Source of the DNA: Streptomyces sp. QL37
GTDB taxonomy: Bacteria > Actinomycetota > Actinomycetes > Streptomycetales > Streptomycetaceae
Length of the DNA: 64,000 bases
NCBI RefSeq assembly: GCF_002941025.1
Contig: NZ_PTJS01000001.1
Span: forward strand, 3,596,001 to 3,660,000
Reading direction: 5' to 3'
Below the pieces are notes generated by a model. That model searched no databases and had not been told where the DNA came from. It worked only from the letters and a program-made list of their open reading frames with translations. How positions within the stretch are numbered: position 1 is the first letter of the stretch; each line of letters begins with the position of its first letter. Positions 36,465 to 45,287 of this stretch are shown one piece after another. The position numbers were made by a program, and so were the translations under genes.

Positions 36465-38681
36465 TCAGACGCGGACCAGCTCCCGCTCCCCGCCGCCCTC
36501 GGCAGGGCCTCCGTCGGAGAGGTCCTTGCGCAGGCCCTCTCCCTCGACGTCGACGTTGGGCAGCGCACGGTCCAGCCAGCGCGGCAGCCACCACGCACGC
36601 TTGCCGAGCAGGGCGAGCACCGCCGGCACGATGGCCATCCGCACGACGAAGGCGTCGAAGAAGACGGCGATGGCGAGCGAGAAGCCGATCATCTTGATCA
36701 TCTGCTCCGAGGAACCGATGAAACCGGCGAAGACGGCCATCATGATCACGGCGGCAGCCGTGACCACCCGTGCCCCGTGCTTGAAGCCGGTGACGATCGC
36801 CTGTCCGGGCGTCTCCCCGTGGACGTACGCCTCACGCATCCGTGTGACCAGGAAGACCTCGTAGTCCATCGCGAGGCCGAAGACCACACCGACCATGAAG
36901 ATCGGCATCATGCTCATGATCGGACCGGTCTGCTCGACCCCGAAGAGCGAGCCGAGCCAGCCCCACTGGAAGACCGCGACGACCGCGCCCAGAGCCGCGA
37001 CCACCGAGAGCAGGAAGCCGAGGGCCGCCTTCAGCGGCACGAGGACCGAGCGGAAGACCACCATCAGCAGCAGGAACGCCAGGCCGACGACGAGCGCCAG
37101 GTAGGGCAGCAGCGCGTCGTTCATCTTCTGCGAGAAGTCGATGTTCATGGCCGTGGCGCCCGTGACCAGCACCTCGGCACCGGTGTCGCTCTTGACGGTC
37201 TGCCCCGCGTCGCGGATGGCGTGGACCACGTTCTCCGTCTCGACGGAGCTCGGCCGGTCCTTGGGGATGACCGTGATGGTCGCGGTGTCACCGGCCTTGT
37301 TGAAGGTGGCCGGAGTGACGGCGGCGACGCCGCCGGAGCCTTCGATCTCGTCGGAGACCCTGTTCACCGCGGCCTTGCCGTCGGAGCTGTTCCTGGTGTC
37401 GACGACGACCATCAGCGGACCGTTGAACCCGGGGCCGAAGCCGTCGGAGAGCATGTCGTACGCCTGGCGCTGCGTGGTCGACTTCGGCTGGGCGCCGTCG
37501 TCCGGCAGACCCATCTCCAGCGAGGCCGCCGGTACGGCGATGGCACCGAGGCCGATGACGCCGGCCAGCAGGACCCACACCGGCCTGCGCAGCACGAACC
37601 GTGCCCAGCGGGTACCCATGTTCGGCTTCGCCTCGGGCTTGTTCTCGGCCTCGGCGGCCTTGCGCGCCCTGCGCCCCATGACCCGCTTGCCCGCGAAGCC
37701 CAGCATCGCCGGCACGAGGGTCAGTGCGATGAGGACGGCGATGGCGACGGTGCCCGCGGCGGCGAAGCCCATCTTGGACAGCATCGGGATGTTCACGACG
37801 GCGAGGCCGACCAGAGCGATGACCACGGTGAGGCCCGCGAAGACCACCGCGGACCCGGCCGTTCCGACGGCCCGTCCCGCGGCCTCCTCACGCTCCCGCC
37901 CCTCGGCCAGTTCGGCCCGGTAGCGGGAGACGATGAAGAGCGCGTAGTCGATGCCGACCGCGAGCCCGATCATCATCGCGAGGGTCGAGGTGGTGGAACC
38001 CAGATCCAGGACGTTGGCCAGCGCGGTGATCGTGGAGACCCCGATGCCCACCCCGATGAGGGCGGTCAGCAGAGGCAGCCCGGCGGCGATCAGCGAGCCG
38101 AAGGTGACGACCAGGACGACGGCGGCGATGGCGACGCCGATGATCTCGGTGGCGCCCGTCTCCGGCATCACCTGGAGCGCGTCACCACCGATCTCGACCT
38201 TCATGCCGCTGCTCTGCGCGTCGTGGCCCGCACCCTCCAGGGCCTCACGCGTCCCGTCGGTGAGCTCCATGGAGCTCACCTTGTAGGAGACGGAGATGTA
38301 CGCGGTGGAGCCGTCCTTGCTGACGGCGTTCGCCTGGTACGGGTCGGCGACCGAGGCGATCTGGTCCGAGCCGGACTTCAGCTCGCCGACGATCTCCTGG
38401 ATCTCGGCCTTGTTGTCCGCCGCGGTGACCTTCTCGCCTTCGGGTGCCTTGAAGACGACCCGGGCGGTCGCGCCGTCGGCACTGCCTCCGGGGAAACGTT
38501 CATCCAGCAGGTCGAAGGCGCGCTGGGCCTCCGTGCCGGGGATCGAGAAGGAACTGGAGGTGGCGGTGGCCGCCGAGGTGGCGCCGAATCCGGCCAGCGC
38601 CAGCAGAGCCACCCAGATGAGGGCGACGTAACGGCGGCGCCGGAAGGCGAGCCGTCCCAGTTTGTACAGGAATGTAGCCAC
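36465..38681 (-). CDS. MMPL-family RND transporter
   Basis: 738 aa with about twelve membrane helices in two halves, each with a large outer loop. The second helix bundle of each half shows the MMPL pattern: GLAVGIDYALFIVSRYRAEL (about 235-254) and FGLAMDYEVFLVTRMREAYV, each with the Asp-Tyr pair used for proton relay. Such proteins export lipids, siderophores or antibiotics. It lies 121 bp downstream of a TetR gene on the same strand and is probably co-regulated with it. Confidence 0.94.
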   Translation of the reverse strand: MATFLYKLGRLAFRRRRYVALIWVALLALAGFGATSAATATSSSFSIPGTEAQRAFDLLDERFPGGSADGATARVVFKAPEGEKVTAADNKAEIQEIVGELKSGSDQIASVADPYQANAVSKDGSTAYISVSYKVSSMELTDGTREALEGAGHDAQSSGMKVEIGGDALQVMPETGATEIIGVAIAAVVLVVTFGSLIAAGLPLLTALIGVGIGVSTITALANVLDLGSTTSTLAMMIGLAVGIDYALFIVSRYRAELAEGREREEAAGRAVGTAGSAVVFAGLTVVIALVGLAVVNIPMLSKMGFAAAGTVAIAVLIALTLVPAMLGFAGKRVMGRRARKAAEAENKPEAKPNMGTRWARFVLRRPVWVLLAGVIGLGAIAVPAASLEMGLPDDGAQPKSTTQRQAYDMLSDGFGPGFNGPLMVVVDTRNSSDGKAAVNRVSDEIEGSGGVAAVTPATFNKAGDTATITVIPKDRPSSVETENVVHAIRDAGQTVKSDTGAEVLVTGATAMNIDFSQKMNDALLPYLALVVGLAFLLLMVVFRSVLVPLKAALGFLLSVVAALGAVVAVFQWGWLGSLFGVEQTGPIMSMMPIFMVGVVFGLAMDYEVFLVTRMREAYVHGETPGQAIVTGFKHGARVVTAAAVIMMAVFAGFIGSSEQMIKMIGFSLAIAVFFDAFVVRMAIVPAVLALLGKRAWWLPRWLDRALPNVDVEGEGLRKDLSDGGPAEGGGERELVRV

Positions 38682-38802
38682 GGAGGGGGTACTCCCGGTC
38701 AGGTCGTTGAGTGGAAGAGGGCGTGAGGAACCAGCCCGACGACGAGAGCGGCGTGTCAGGTGGAGCGTCGGGGAGAGGTCTTACGGAAAGGAAATGGGGA
38801 CG

Positions 38803-39375
38803 TCAGACGCCGAGGGCGGGGAACACCACGGATTCCGCGTAGTCGGTCAGGAACGCCTGGTCGACCGGGCGTTCCTCGACCAGCTCCCGGGCGGCGAATG
38901 CGCCGATCATCATGTGGGGCACATAGGGAAGCGCCGGATTGTCCGGACGCACTTCCCCTCTGTCCACAGCCCGCTGGAGCATCGACCCGAGACCGGTGAT
39001 CTCCGGCTCGATCAGCAGCTCGCGCAGCGCCTGGAACAGATCGGGGTTGTTGTGGACGGCATGGCTCAGACCCCGCAGCAGTGCGGAGTTCTTCTCCATC
39101 TTGCAGTCGTCGGTCTGCCCCATCACGGCCAGGAAGTCACCGCGGAGCGAACCGGTGTCGACATCGGCAAGGTGCACCGGCTTGTCGTTCCGGAGTGCCT
39201 TGACGACCAGCTCGGCCTTGCTCCCCCACTGGCGGTAGAGGGTGGCCTTGCTGGAATGGGTGCGGGCGGCGACGGCGTCCATGGTCAGGGCTTCGTAGCC
39301 GACCTCGCCGAGCAGGTCGAGCACGGCGGAGTACAGCTCGCTCTCGCGCTCGGGCGTGAGCCTGCTGCGTGCCAT
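38803..39375 (-). CDS. TetR/AcrR family repressor
   Basis: 190 aa. N-terminal HTH (about 10-56): YSAVLDLLGEVGYEALTMDA, VAARTHSSKATLYRQWGSKA. The C-terminal domain has a TetR_C_16-like helical pattern. It precedes the MMPL exporter and is divergent from the tricorn protease gene, with two palindromes sharing CGAAAC/GTTTCG half-sites in between; autoregulation and control of both flanks is likely. Confidence 0.92.
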   Translation of the reverse strand: MARSRLTPERESELYSAVLDLLGEVGYEALTMDAVAARTHSSKATLYRQWGSKAELVVKALRNDKPVHLADVDTGSLRGDFLAVMGQTDDCKMEKNSALLRGLSHAVHNNPDLFQALRELLIEPEITGLGSMLQRAVDRGEVRPDNPALPYVPHMMIGAFAARELVEERPVDQAFLTDYAESVVFPALGV

Positions 39376-39437
39376 GGGTCGACCTCCTCTTCCTTGTGCC
39401 CGCTGGATCGTACGTCAGCCGAAGATCAACTAACGGA

Positions 39438-39452
39438 ACGAAACTGTTTCGT
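39438..39452. promoter_or_regulatory. TetR operator candidate 1
   Basis: ACGAAACTGTTTCGT, a 15-bp palindrome with 7-bp arms around one base, 63 bp upstream of the TetR start. Confidence 0.65.
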
Positions 39453-39476
39453 ACACTTCGAAGATACCCCCCTACC

Positions 39477-39502
39477 CAAGCGAAACGGGACAGTTTCGCT
39501 TG
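39477..39502. promoter_or_regulatory. TetR operator candidate 2
   Basis: 10-bp arms CAAGCGAAAC and GTTTCGCTTG with a 6-base spacer, 52 bp before the tricorn start. It shares the CGAAAC/GTTTCG core with candidate 1, centre-to-centre about 44 bp. Confidence 0.65.
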
Positions 39503-39553
39503 TGTCCTGCACCACAAGTTGCCGCGGGCCCTTCACACGGAAAGCATTGGAGG

Positions 39554-42500
39554 GTGAGTGACGACGTCGCGTATCTCCGTTTCCCGCACCTCCACAAGGA
39601 CTTGCTCTGCTTCGTGGCGGAGGACGACCTATGGGTCGCTCCTCTCGCCCCGGCGGGGCAGCGGCCCGGCCGGGCTTGGCGGCTGACCGTCGACCGGACC
39701 AGAGTCGGTCATCCGCGCTTCTCGCCCGACGGGGGCCGTATCGCCTACACGACCTGGCGCACGCTCGACCCAGAGATCCACCTGGCCCCCGTCGACGGCG
39801 GCCCCGCCCGCAGACTCACCTACTGGGGGTCGACCGACGCCCGGGTCTGCGGCTGGAGCCCCGATCCGGGCGACTCGTCCCAGATCCTCGCCGTGTCCTC
39901 GCACAACCAGCCGTTCTCGTACTTCTCATGGGCGTACAGCGTCCCCACCGACGGCAGCCCGGGCGGCAAGCTCCCCTGGGGGCCCGTCTCCGACATCGCG
40001 GTCGCCGACGTCGACGGCGAGCGGCGCACCCTCCTGCTGACCGGGAAGCCGCCGCACGAGCCGGCGGCCTGGAAGCGTTACCGGGGCGGTGCCACGGGCC
40101 GGCTCTGGCTCCACGGCGAGCGGCTGCTGCCGGACATCGGCGGACACCTGGACTCACCGATGTTCGTCGGGCGCCGGATCGCCTTCCTCTCCGACCACGA
40201 GGGCGTCGGCAATCTGTACTCCTGCCTGATGGACGGCAGCGACCTGCGCCGGCACACGGACCACGACGCGTTCTACGCCCGGCACGCCTCCAGCGACGGC
40301 AGCAGGGTCGTCTACCAGTGCGCCGGCGATCTCTGGCTGGTCGAGGATCTGGAGTCGCCGGACGCCGTACCCCGGAAGCTGGAGGTGCGGCTCGGAGGCC
40401 CTCGGACGGGCCGCCGTACGTACCAGGTGCCGGCGTCCAGCCATGTCGACTCGCTGTCCGTCGACGAGACGGGCCGGGCCAGCGCCGTCTCCGTGCGCGG
40501 CAGCCTCTACTGGCTCACCCACCGCGACGGGCCCGCCCGCACGATCGCCGACACCCCGGGGGTGAGGGTCCGGCTGCCGGAGATGCTCGGCAGCAGCGGT
40601 CAGGTCGCGTACGTCACGGACGCGGAGGGGGAGGACGCGGTCGAGATCGCCCACCTCCCCCGGGCCAGCGGTGACCGCCCGCCCCGCCGGCTCGCCGCCG
40701 GGCGGCTGGGCAGGGTCCACGAGCTGATCTCCGACCCGGAGGGCGAGCGGCTGGCCATCGCGTCGAACGACGGCCGGCTCCTGCTGCTGGACACGGCGAA
40801 GGAGGCGGAGGCGGGGGTCGTCGAGGTCGTCGAGGTCGTCGAGGACCTGGAGAGCGGGCGCGTCGAGGGCAGCCTCGTGGAGGCCGATGCCCGGGACGTG
40901 GGGGTCACGGACACCGGGGCCGGGGTCACCGAGCTCATCCGCTCCGTGAACGGCCCCGTCCGTGATCTGGCGTTCTCCCCGGACGGCCACTGGCTGACCT
41001 GGTCGCACCCCGGTGTCGGACGGTCGCTGCGGCAGATCAAGCTCGCCCGGATCACCGGCCCGGACGCCCCGGTGATAGTGGACGTCACCAACGGCCGCTT
41101 CGAGGACGAGAACCCCGTCTTCACGGGCGACGGCCGCTATCTCGCCTTCCTCTCCTGGCGCGGATTCGACCCGGTGTACGACGTCCACACCGGGGACCTC
41201 TCCTTCCCGCTGGGCTGCCGCCCGTATCTGGTCCCCCTCACCTCGGCCACCCCCTCCCCCTTCGCCCTGCTCCCGGACGGCAGGCCCGCGGCGGGCGGCC
41301 TGGACCCGGTGGACATCCCGGAGGGCCCGGTCGAGGGACCGACGGTCATGGTGGAGTTCGAGGGACTGGAGAACAGGGTGACCCCGTTCCCCGTCTCCGC
41401 GTCGAAGTACTCGGGACTCCAGCCGGTCAGCGGCGGCGGCCTCGTCTGGCTGCGCTGGCCGATCTCCGGCGCGCTGGGCGAGACCTTCGCGAACCCGGCG
41501 GACATGTCGGGCCGCCCCACACTGGAGCACTTCAACATCGCCAAGGCCCGCAAGACCGAACTGGTCGGCCACCTCGACTGGTTCGCGGTCAGCGGGGACG
41601 CGACGCGGCTGGTCGTCATGGACGACGGCGAGCTGCGCGCCGTACCGTCCAACGAACCCGGCGACAACGACTCGACGGTCTTCCTCGACCTGCGCCGCAT
41701 CCTGCACGACGTCGACCCGGCGGCGGAGTGGCGCCAGGCCTACGGGGAGGCGGGGCGCATCACCCGGGCCTACTTCTGGGAACCGGACATGTGCGGCATC
41801 GACTGGGACGGCGTACTGGATCAGTACCGCCCGCTGGTCGAACGCGTCGCCTCCCCCGACGAGTTCGCCGACCTGCTGCGCGAGGTCCTGGGCGAGCTGG
41901 GCACCTCCCACGCGTACGTCTCGCCCGCCCGCCGCAACGAGGGCCCCCCGCACTACCAACGGGCGATCGGACTGCTGGGCGCGAACCTCGTGTGCCGGGA
42001 CGGCGACTGGACGGTGCAGCGGGTCCTGCCCGGCGACTCCTCCGACTCCAAGGCCCGTTCGCCGCTGGCCGGCACGGGAATCCGGGAGGGCGCCGTCCTC
42101 ACGCATGTCGACGGCCGGCCGGTCGACCCGGTGGCGGGGCCGTACCCGCTGCTGACGGCCGCGGGCGGCACCACGGTGGAGCTGACCTTCCGCCCGGCCG
42201 GAGGCGAGTGCGGCGGCCGGTCGCGTCGTATCGCGATCGTCCCCCTGGTCGACGAGCGTCCGCTGCGCTACCAGGACTGGGTCGCCAAACGCCGTGAGGT
42301 CGTACGCGAGTTGAGCCACGGGAAGTGCGGGTATCTGCACATCCCCGACATGGGCGGTTCCGGCTGGGCCCAGTTCAACCGCGACCTGCGGCTCGAGGTG
42401 TCGCGCCCGGCGCTGATCGTGGACGTACGGGGCAACGCGGGCGGCCACATCAGCGAACTGGTCGTCGAGAAGCTCACCCGCGCCATCCTCGGCTGGGACC

Positions 42501-42946
42501 TGACCCGCAACGCCCAGGCGGTCAGTTACGCGTCCAACGCGCCCCGGGGGCCGGTCGTCGCCCTCGCCGACGAAGCCACGTCCTCCGACGGCGACATGAT
42601 CACGGCCGCGTTCCGGCTGCTGAAGATGGGGCCCGTCGTGGGCCAGCGCACCTGGGGCGGCGTGGTCGGGATGACCGGGCGGCACCGGCTCGGCGACGGC
42701 ACGGTGATCACGGTGCCGATGAACGCGGCCTGGTTCGACACCTACGGCTGGTCCGTCGAGAACCACGGCGTGGAGCCGGACCTGGAGGCGCTGCGCACCC
42801 CGCTGGACTGGGCGGAGGGCCGCCACGCGGTGCTGGACGACGCGGTCAGGGTCGCCCTGGACCTGCTGGCCGCCCACCCGGCAGCCACACCCCCGTCCTA
42901 CGACACGGCCCCGAACCTGCGCAGGCCCCCACTGCCACCGAGGTAG
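39554..42946 (+). CDS. Tricorn protease homologue (S41 family)
   Basis: 1130 aa, no signal peptide, cytoplasmic. Tricorn degrades peptides released by the proteasome. Order: N-terminal beta-propeller repeats (about 1-300, e.g. HPRFSPDGGRIAYTTW), second propeller (about 320-640, FSPDGHWLTWSH), a C1 helical part with GELGTSHAYVS holding the catalytic Ser-His pair (about 782), a PDZ domain (about 800-880, LLGANLVCRDGDWTVQRVLP), and the S41 core with nucleophile region EATSSDGDMIT (about 1009) and the Glu of SVENHGVEPD. All catalytic positions look present. Start GTG at 39554 is adjacent to GGAGG, so translation may begin slightly differently. Confidence 0.93.
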   Translation: MSDDVAYLRFPHLHKDLLCFVAEDDLWVAPLAPAGQRPGRAWRLTVDRTRVGHPRFSPDGGRIAYTTWRTLDPEIHLAPVDGGPARRLTYWGSTDARVCGWSPDPGDSSQILAVSSHNQPFSYFSWAYSVPTDGSPGGKLPWGPVSDIAVADVDGERRTLLLTGKPPHEPAAWKRYRGGATGRLWLHGERLLPDIGGHLDSPMFVGRRIAFLSDHEGVGNLYSCLMDGSDLRRHTDHDAFYARHASSDGSRVVYQCAGDLWLVEDLESPDAVPRKLEVRLGGPRTGRRTYQVPASSHVDSLSVDETGRASAVSVRGSLYWLTHRDGPARTIADTPGVRVRLPEMLGSSGQVAYVTDAEGEDAVEIAHLPRASGDRPPRRLAAGRLGRVHELISDPEGERLAIASNDGRLLLLDTAKEAEAGVVEVVEVVEDLESGRVEGSLVEADARDVGVTDTGAGVTELIRSVNGPVRDLAFSPDGHWLTWSHPGVGRSLRQIKLARITGPDAPVIVDVTNGRFEDENPVFTGDGRYLAFLSWRGFDPVYDVHTGDLSFPLGCRPYLVPLTSATPSPFALLPDGRPAAGGLDPVDIPEGPVEGPTVMVEFEGLENRVTPFPVSASKYSGLQPVSGGGLVWLRWPISGALGETFANPADMSGRPTLEHFNIAKARKTELVGHLDWFAVSGDATRLVVMDDGELRAVPSNEPGDNDSTVFLDLRRILHDVDPAAEWRQAYGEAGRITRAYFWEPDMCGIDWDGVLDQYRPLVERVASPDEFADLLREVLGELGTSHAYVSPARRNEGPPHYQRAIGLLGANLVCRDGDWTVQRVLPGDSSDSKARSPLAGTGIREGAVLTHVDGRPVDPVAGPYPLLTAAGGTTVELTFRPAGGECGGRSRRIAIVPLVDERPLRYQDWVAKRREVVRELSHGKCGYLHIPDMGGSGWAQFNRDLRLEVSRPALIVDVRGNAGGHISELVVEKLTRAILGWDLTRNAQAVSYASNAPRGPVVALADEATSSDGDMITAAFRLLKMGPVVGQRTWGGVVGMTGRHRLGDGTVITVPMNAAWFDTYGWSVENHGVEPDLEALRTPLDWAEGRHAVLDDAVRVALDLLAAHPAATPPSYDTAPNLRRPPLPPR

Positions 42947-43029
42947 CCGGCCACCCCGGGCACATCCAGCCCCCGCCCGACACGACCAAGCCCAGCCCGG
43001 CCAGATCAAGCCCCTCCGGCGACTGAGGA

Positions 43030-43062
43030 GCGGGGTCCGGGGCGGAGCCCCGAAGACCCCGC
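43030..43062 (+). terminator. Terminator after tricorn gene
   Basis: GCGGGGTC at 43030 pairs with GACCCCGC at 43062, with an inner CGGGGC/GCCCCG stem. The whole stretch 42947-43097 is otherwise non-coding. Confidence 0.6.
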
Positions 43063-43097
43063 ACCGCGCGAGCCCGCGCCCCGCACCGCGCACAGAA

Positions 43098-43126
43098 GGG
43101 GCGTACCCGGAACCCGGGTACGCCCC
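43098..43126. terminator. Terminator hairpin
   Basis: Perfect 13-bp stem (43098-43110 and 43114-43126), 3-base loop, 24 bp beyond the stop of the small minus-strand gene at 43151. Confidence 0.75.
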
Positions 43127-43150
43127 AACAGACCTCAGACGCGCAGTGCG

Positions 43151-43363
43151 TCAGCGACCGGAACGCTCACGCGCCTGGTCCGCGGCGTCCTTCGCACGGT
43201 CCCGCGCCTCGGGCCGACGGCCCTGCGCCTGGTCCGCGCCACGACGCGACGCCTGGTCGGCCGAGCGCTCACGCGCCTGCCCCTGCTTGCCACCGGCCTT
43301 CTGCTGCTTGGCCTGGTCGGCGAGCTCCTGCGCCTTGTCCTTGAACTGGTCTGCGATGCCCAT
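43151..43363 (-). CDS. Small basic/acidic Gln-Ala-rich protein (CsbD-like size), unknown function
   Basis: 70 aa: starts MGIADQFKDKAQELADQAKQ and is made almost wholly of Ala, Gln, Lys, Arg, Asp with recurring ADQA units (four copies). Good ribosome-binding site (GGAG, 8 bases). It is predicted to be helical or disordered and resembles small hydrophilic stress proteins such as CsbD, but the match is by composition only. Confidence 0.75.
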   Translation of the reverse strand: MGIADQFKDKAQELADQAKQQKAGGKQGQARERSADQASRRGADQAQGRRPEARDRAKDAADQARERSGR

Positions 43364-43449
43364 GCTGTTCACTCCTATGTGGGTGCGTGGGGTCGGCCCC
43401 GGTGGGGCCTCGATCAGACTTACACACCCGGACATTCACCGCATTTCGA

Positions 43450-44334
43450 TCATCCGCGCCGCACTCGCGCCTTCTGGTCGGCCTCGCCGCCCGCCCCGAC
43501 GAGCCCCTTGCCGACACCGTCCAGCCGGGCCCCGAAGCGCTTCATCTCGCGCTGTCCGACGGTCCCTATCACCATCGGCAGATATCCCCGGATCGACTGC
43601 ATCCCCCGCAGCCACCACTGCGCGTACACATGCGCGGAGCGCCGCTCGATCCCGGCCACGATCCGGTCCACCGCCGGGCCGAGGGGATACGTGCGGTTCG
43701 TCGGCCAGGGCAGCCGCTGCCTCAACTCCCGCATCACGTCGTCCTCGTCGGCGCCGCGGACCATGTCCGTGTCGGTCCAGGACAGATAGCCGACCCCGAC
43801 CTTCACACCCCGGTGGCCGACCTCGCCGCGCAGGCAGTGCGCGAACGCCTCCACGCCCGACTTGGACGCGCAGTACGCACTCATCATCGGCGCCGGGGTG
43901 ATCGCCGCCAGCGACGCTATCTGGAGGAAGTAGCCACGGCTCTCGATGAGCACCGGCAGGAACGCCCGCGCCGTCACCGCGCCGCCTATCAGGTTCACCT
44001 CGATGACCCTTCGCCACGCCTCCGGATCGGAGTCCACGAGCGGACCCCCGGTGGCGACGCCCGCGTTGGCGACGACGACGTCGATCTTGCCGAAGCGCGC
44101 CTTGACCTCCTGGGCGACCCGGCTCATCGCCTCATGGTCGGTGACGTCCGCATACCAGTGGTCACTGTCCGAGTGCAGCCGCTCCGAGACCTTCTTCAGC
44201 TCGTCCGGCTCCAGACCGACGAGCGCCAGCGTGGCGCCGCGCGCCGACAACTTGCGGGCCAGCAGCTCGCCCACGCCCCGCGCCGCACCCGTGACGACGA
44301 CGACCTGTCCTTCGAGACTCCGCCTGTCGCTCAT
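43450..44334 (-). CDS. SDR family dehydrogenase of the BVMO operon
   Basis: 294 aa. NAD(P) loop VVVTGAARGVGELLARKLSA (about 11-30), VVANAGVATGGPL, catalytic Ser in FLQIASLAAI, and Y-C-A-S-K. The basic C-terminus (about 240-294) is longer than in typical SDRs. The ATG overlaps the hydrolase stop (ATGA). Likely oxidises an alcohol or reduces a ketone in a pathway with the monooxygenase and hydrolase upstream. Confidence 0.92.
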   Translation of the reverse strand: MSDRRSLEGQVVVVTGAARGVGELLARKLSARGATLALVGLEPDELKKVSERLHSDSDHWYADVTDHEAMSRVAQEVKARFGKIDVVVANAGVATGGPLVDSDPEAWRRVIEVNLIGGAVTARAFLPVLIESRGYFLQIASLAAITPAPMMSAYCASKSGVEAFAHCLRGEVGHRGVKVGVGYLSWTDTDMVRGADEDDVMRELRQRLPWPTNRTYPLGPAVDRIVAGIERRSAHVYAQWWLRGMQSIRGYLPMVIGTVGQREMKRFGARLDGVGKGLVGAGGEADQKARVRRG

Positions 44335-45287
44335 GCGACCTCCTCCTCACTCACGGCTTCCGCCGTACTGCCCGCACCGTCCACAGTGACGTACGAGGCC
44401 ACCAGCTCGCGTAGCTTCGCCGTGACCACCTCGGGCGCCTCGACCGGCGTCATGTGGCCCATGCCCGCCAGCTCGGTGAGCCCGAGGCTCTGCGGCAGCG
44501 CCGCCTCTATGGCCCTCGCGTGCACGGGCGGCGTCAGCCGGTCCTCCGTGCCCGCGATCACCGCGGTCGGGAGCCGCAGTTCCCGTAGCCGCGCTTCGAG
44601 GTCGAGCTCCGCGAGCACGTGCCCCCAGGCGACGCGCGCACCACGCGGACACGCGTGAACGATCCTGGCACAGGCATCCACCCGTTCCGGGGCAGAACCA
44701 CGCCCCATCGTGGCGTACTTGAGGATCGCCCTCGACACCGCGTTGACCGGACCGAGCGGCGCGCGCGCACCGAGGACCGCCGCGGTCATCCGGGTGCGGA
44801 GGGCGCCGGCCCGCAGCGGGAGCACCAGCGACTCCGCCGTCAGGCGCGAGCTTCCGGTGCTGCACAGCAGCACGGCCGCCCCGTGCTCCCGCACAGCGGC
44901 GCGGCCGGCCGCCGCCATCAGCGTCATCCCGCCCATGGAGTGGCCGCCGAGCACGGCCTTCTGCCCCGGGGCGAGCGTGGCCTTCAGCACCGCCTCCAGG
45001 TCGTCGGCCAGCGCCCGCGTGCTGTATCCGCCGGGACCGGCCGCCGGCGTACGCCCATGGCCCCGCTGGTCGTAGACGACGACCCGGTGGTCCACCGAGA
45101 GGTCCCGCACCTGGGCGTCCCAGAAGCGGGTGTTGCAGGTCCAGCCGTGGGCCAGGACCACGGCTGGGGCGCCCTCGGGTCCGTGCAGTTCGACGTGGAT
45201 GCGCGAGCCGTCGGCGGAGACGACGCCCAGTTCGCGTACGGCCACGGGTATGAGCGGGGTCTCCGCCCGCTGGGTCAGCCTGCTCAT
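44331..45287 (-). CDS. Alpha/beta hydrolase of the BVMO operon
   Basis: 318 aa. Oxyanion block VVLAHGWTCNTRFW, nucleophile elbow GGHSMGGMTLM, acid in IAGTEDRLTPP and His in AGMGHMTPVEAP complete the triad. Esterase or lactonase is the natural partner for a Baeyer-Villiger enzyme. Overlaps both neighbours by four bases (ATGA), so the three genes are translationally coupled. Confidence 0.92.
   Translation of the reverse strand: MSRLTQRAETPLIPVAVRELGVVSADGSRIHVELHGPEGAPAVVLAHGWTCNTRFWDAQVRDLSVDHRVVVYDQRGHGRTPAAGPGGYSTRALADDLEAVLKATLAPGQKAVLGGHSMGGMTLMAAAGRAAVREHGAAVLLCSTGSSRLTAESLVLPLRAGALRTRMTAAVLGARAPLGPVNAVSRAILKYATMGRGSAPERVDACARIVHACPRGARVAWGHVLAELDLEARLRELRLPTAVIAGTEDRLTPPVHARAIEAALPQSLGLTELAGMGHMTPVEAPEVVTAKLRELVASYVTVDGAGSTAEAVSEEEVA

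Noticed and set aside
43021..43062. GGGGTCCGGGGCGGAGCCCC as an insertion-sequence end
   Set aside because: This type of GC-rich hairpin is frequent in Streptomyces intergenic regions and there is no transposase or target duplication.
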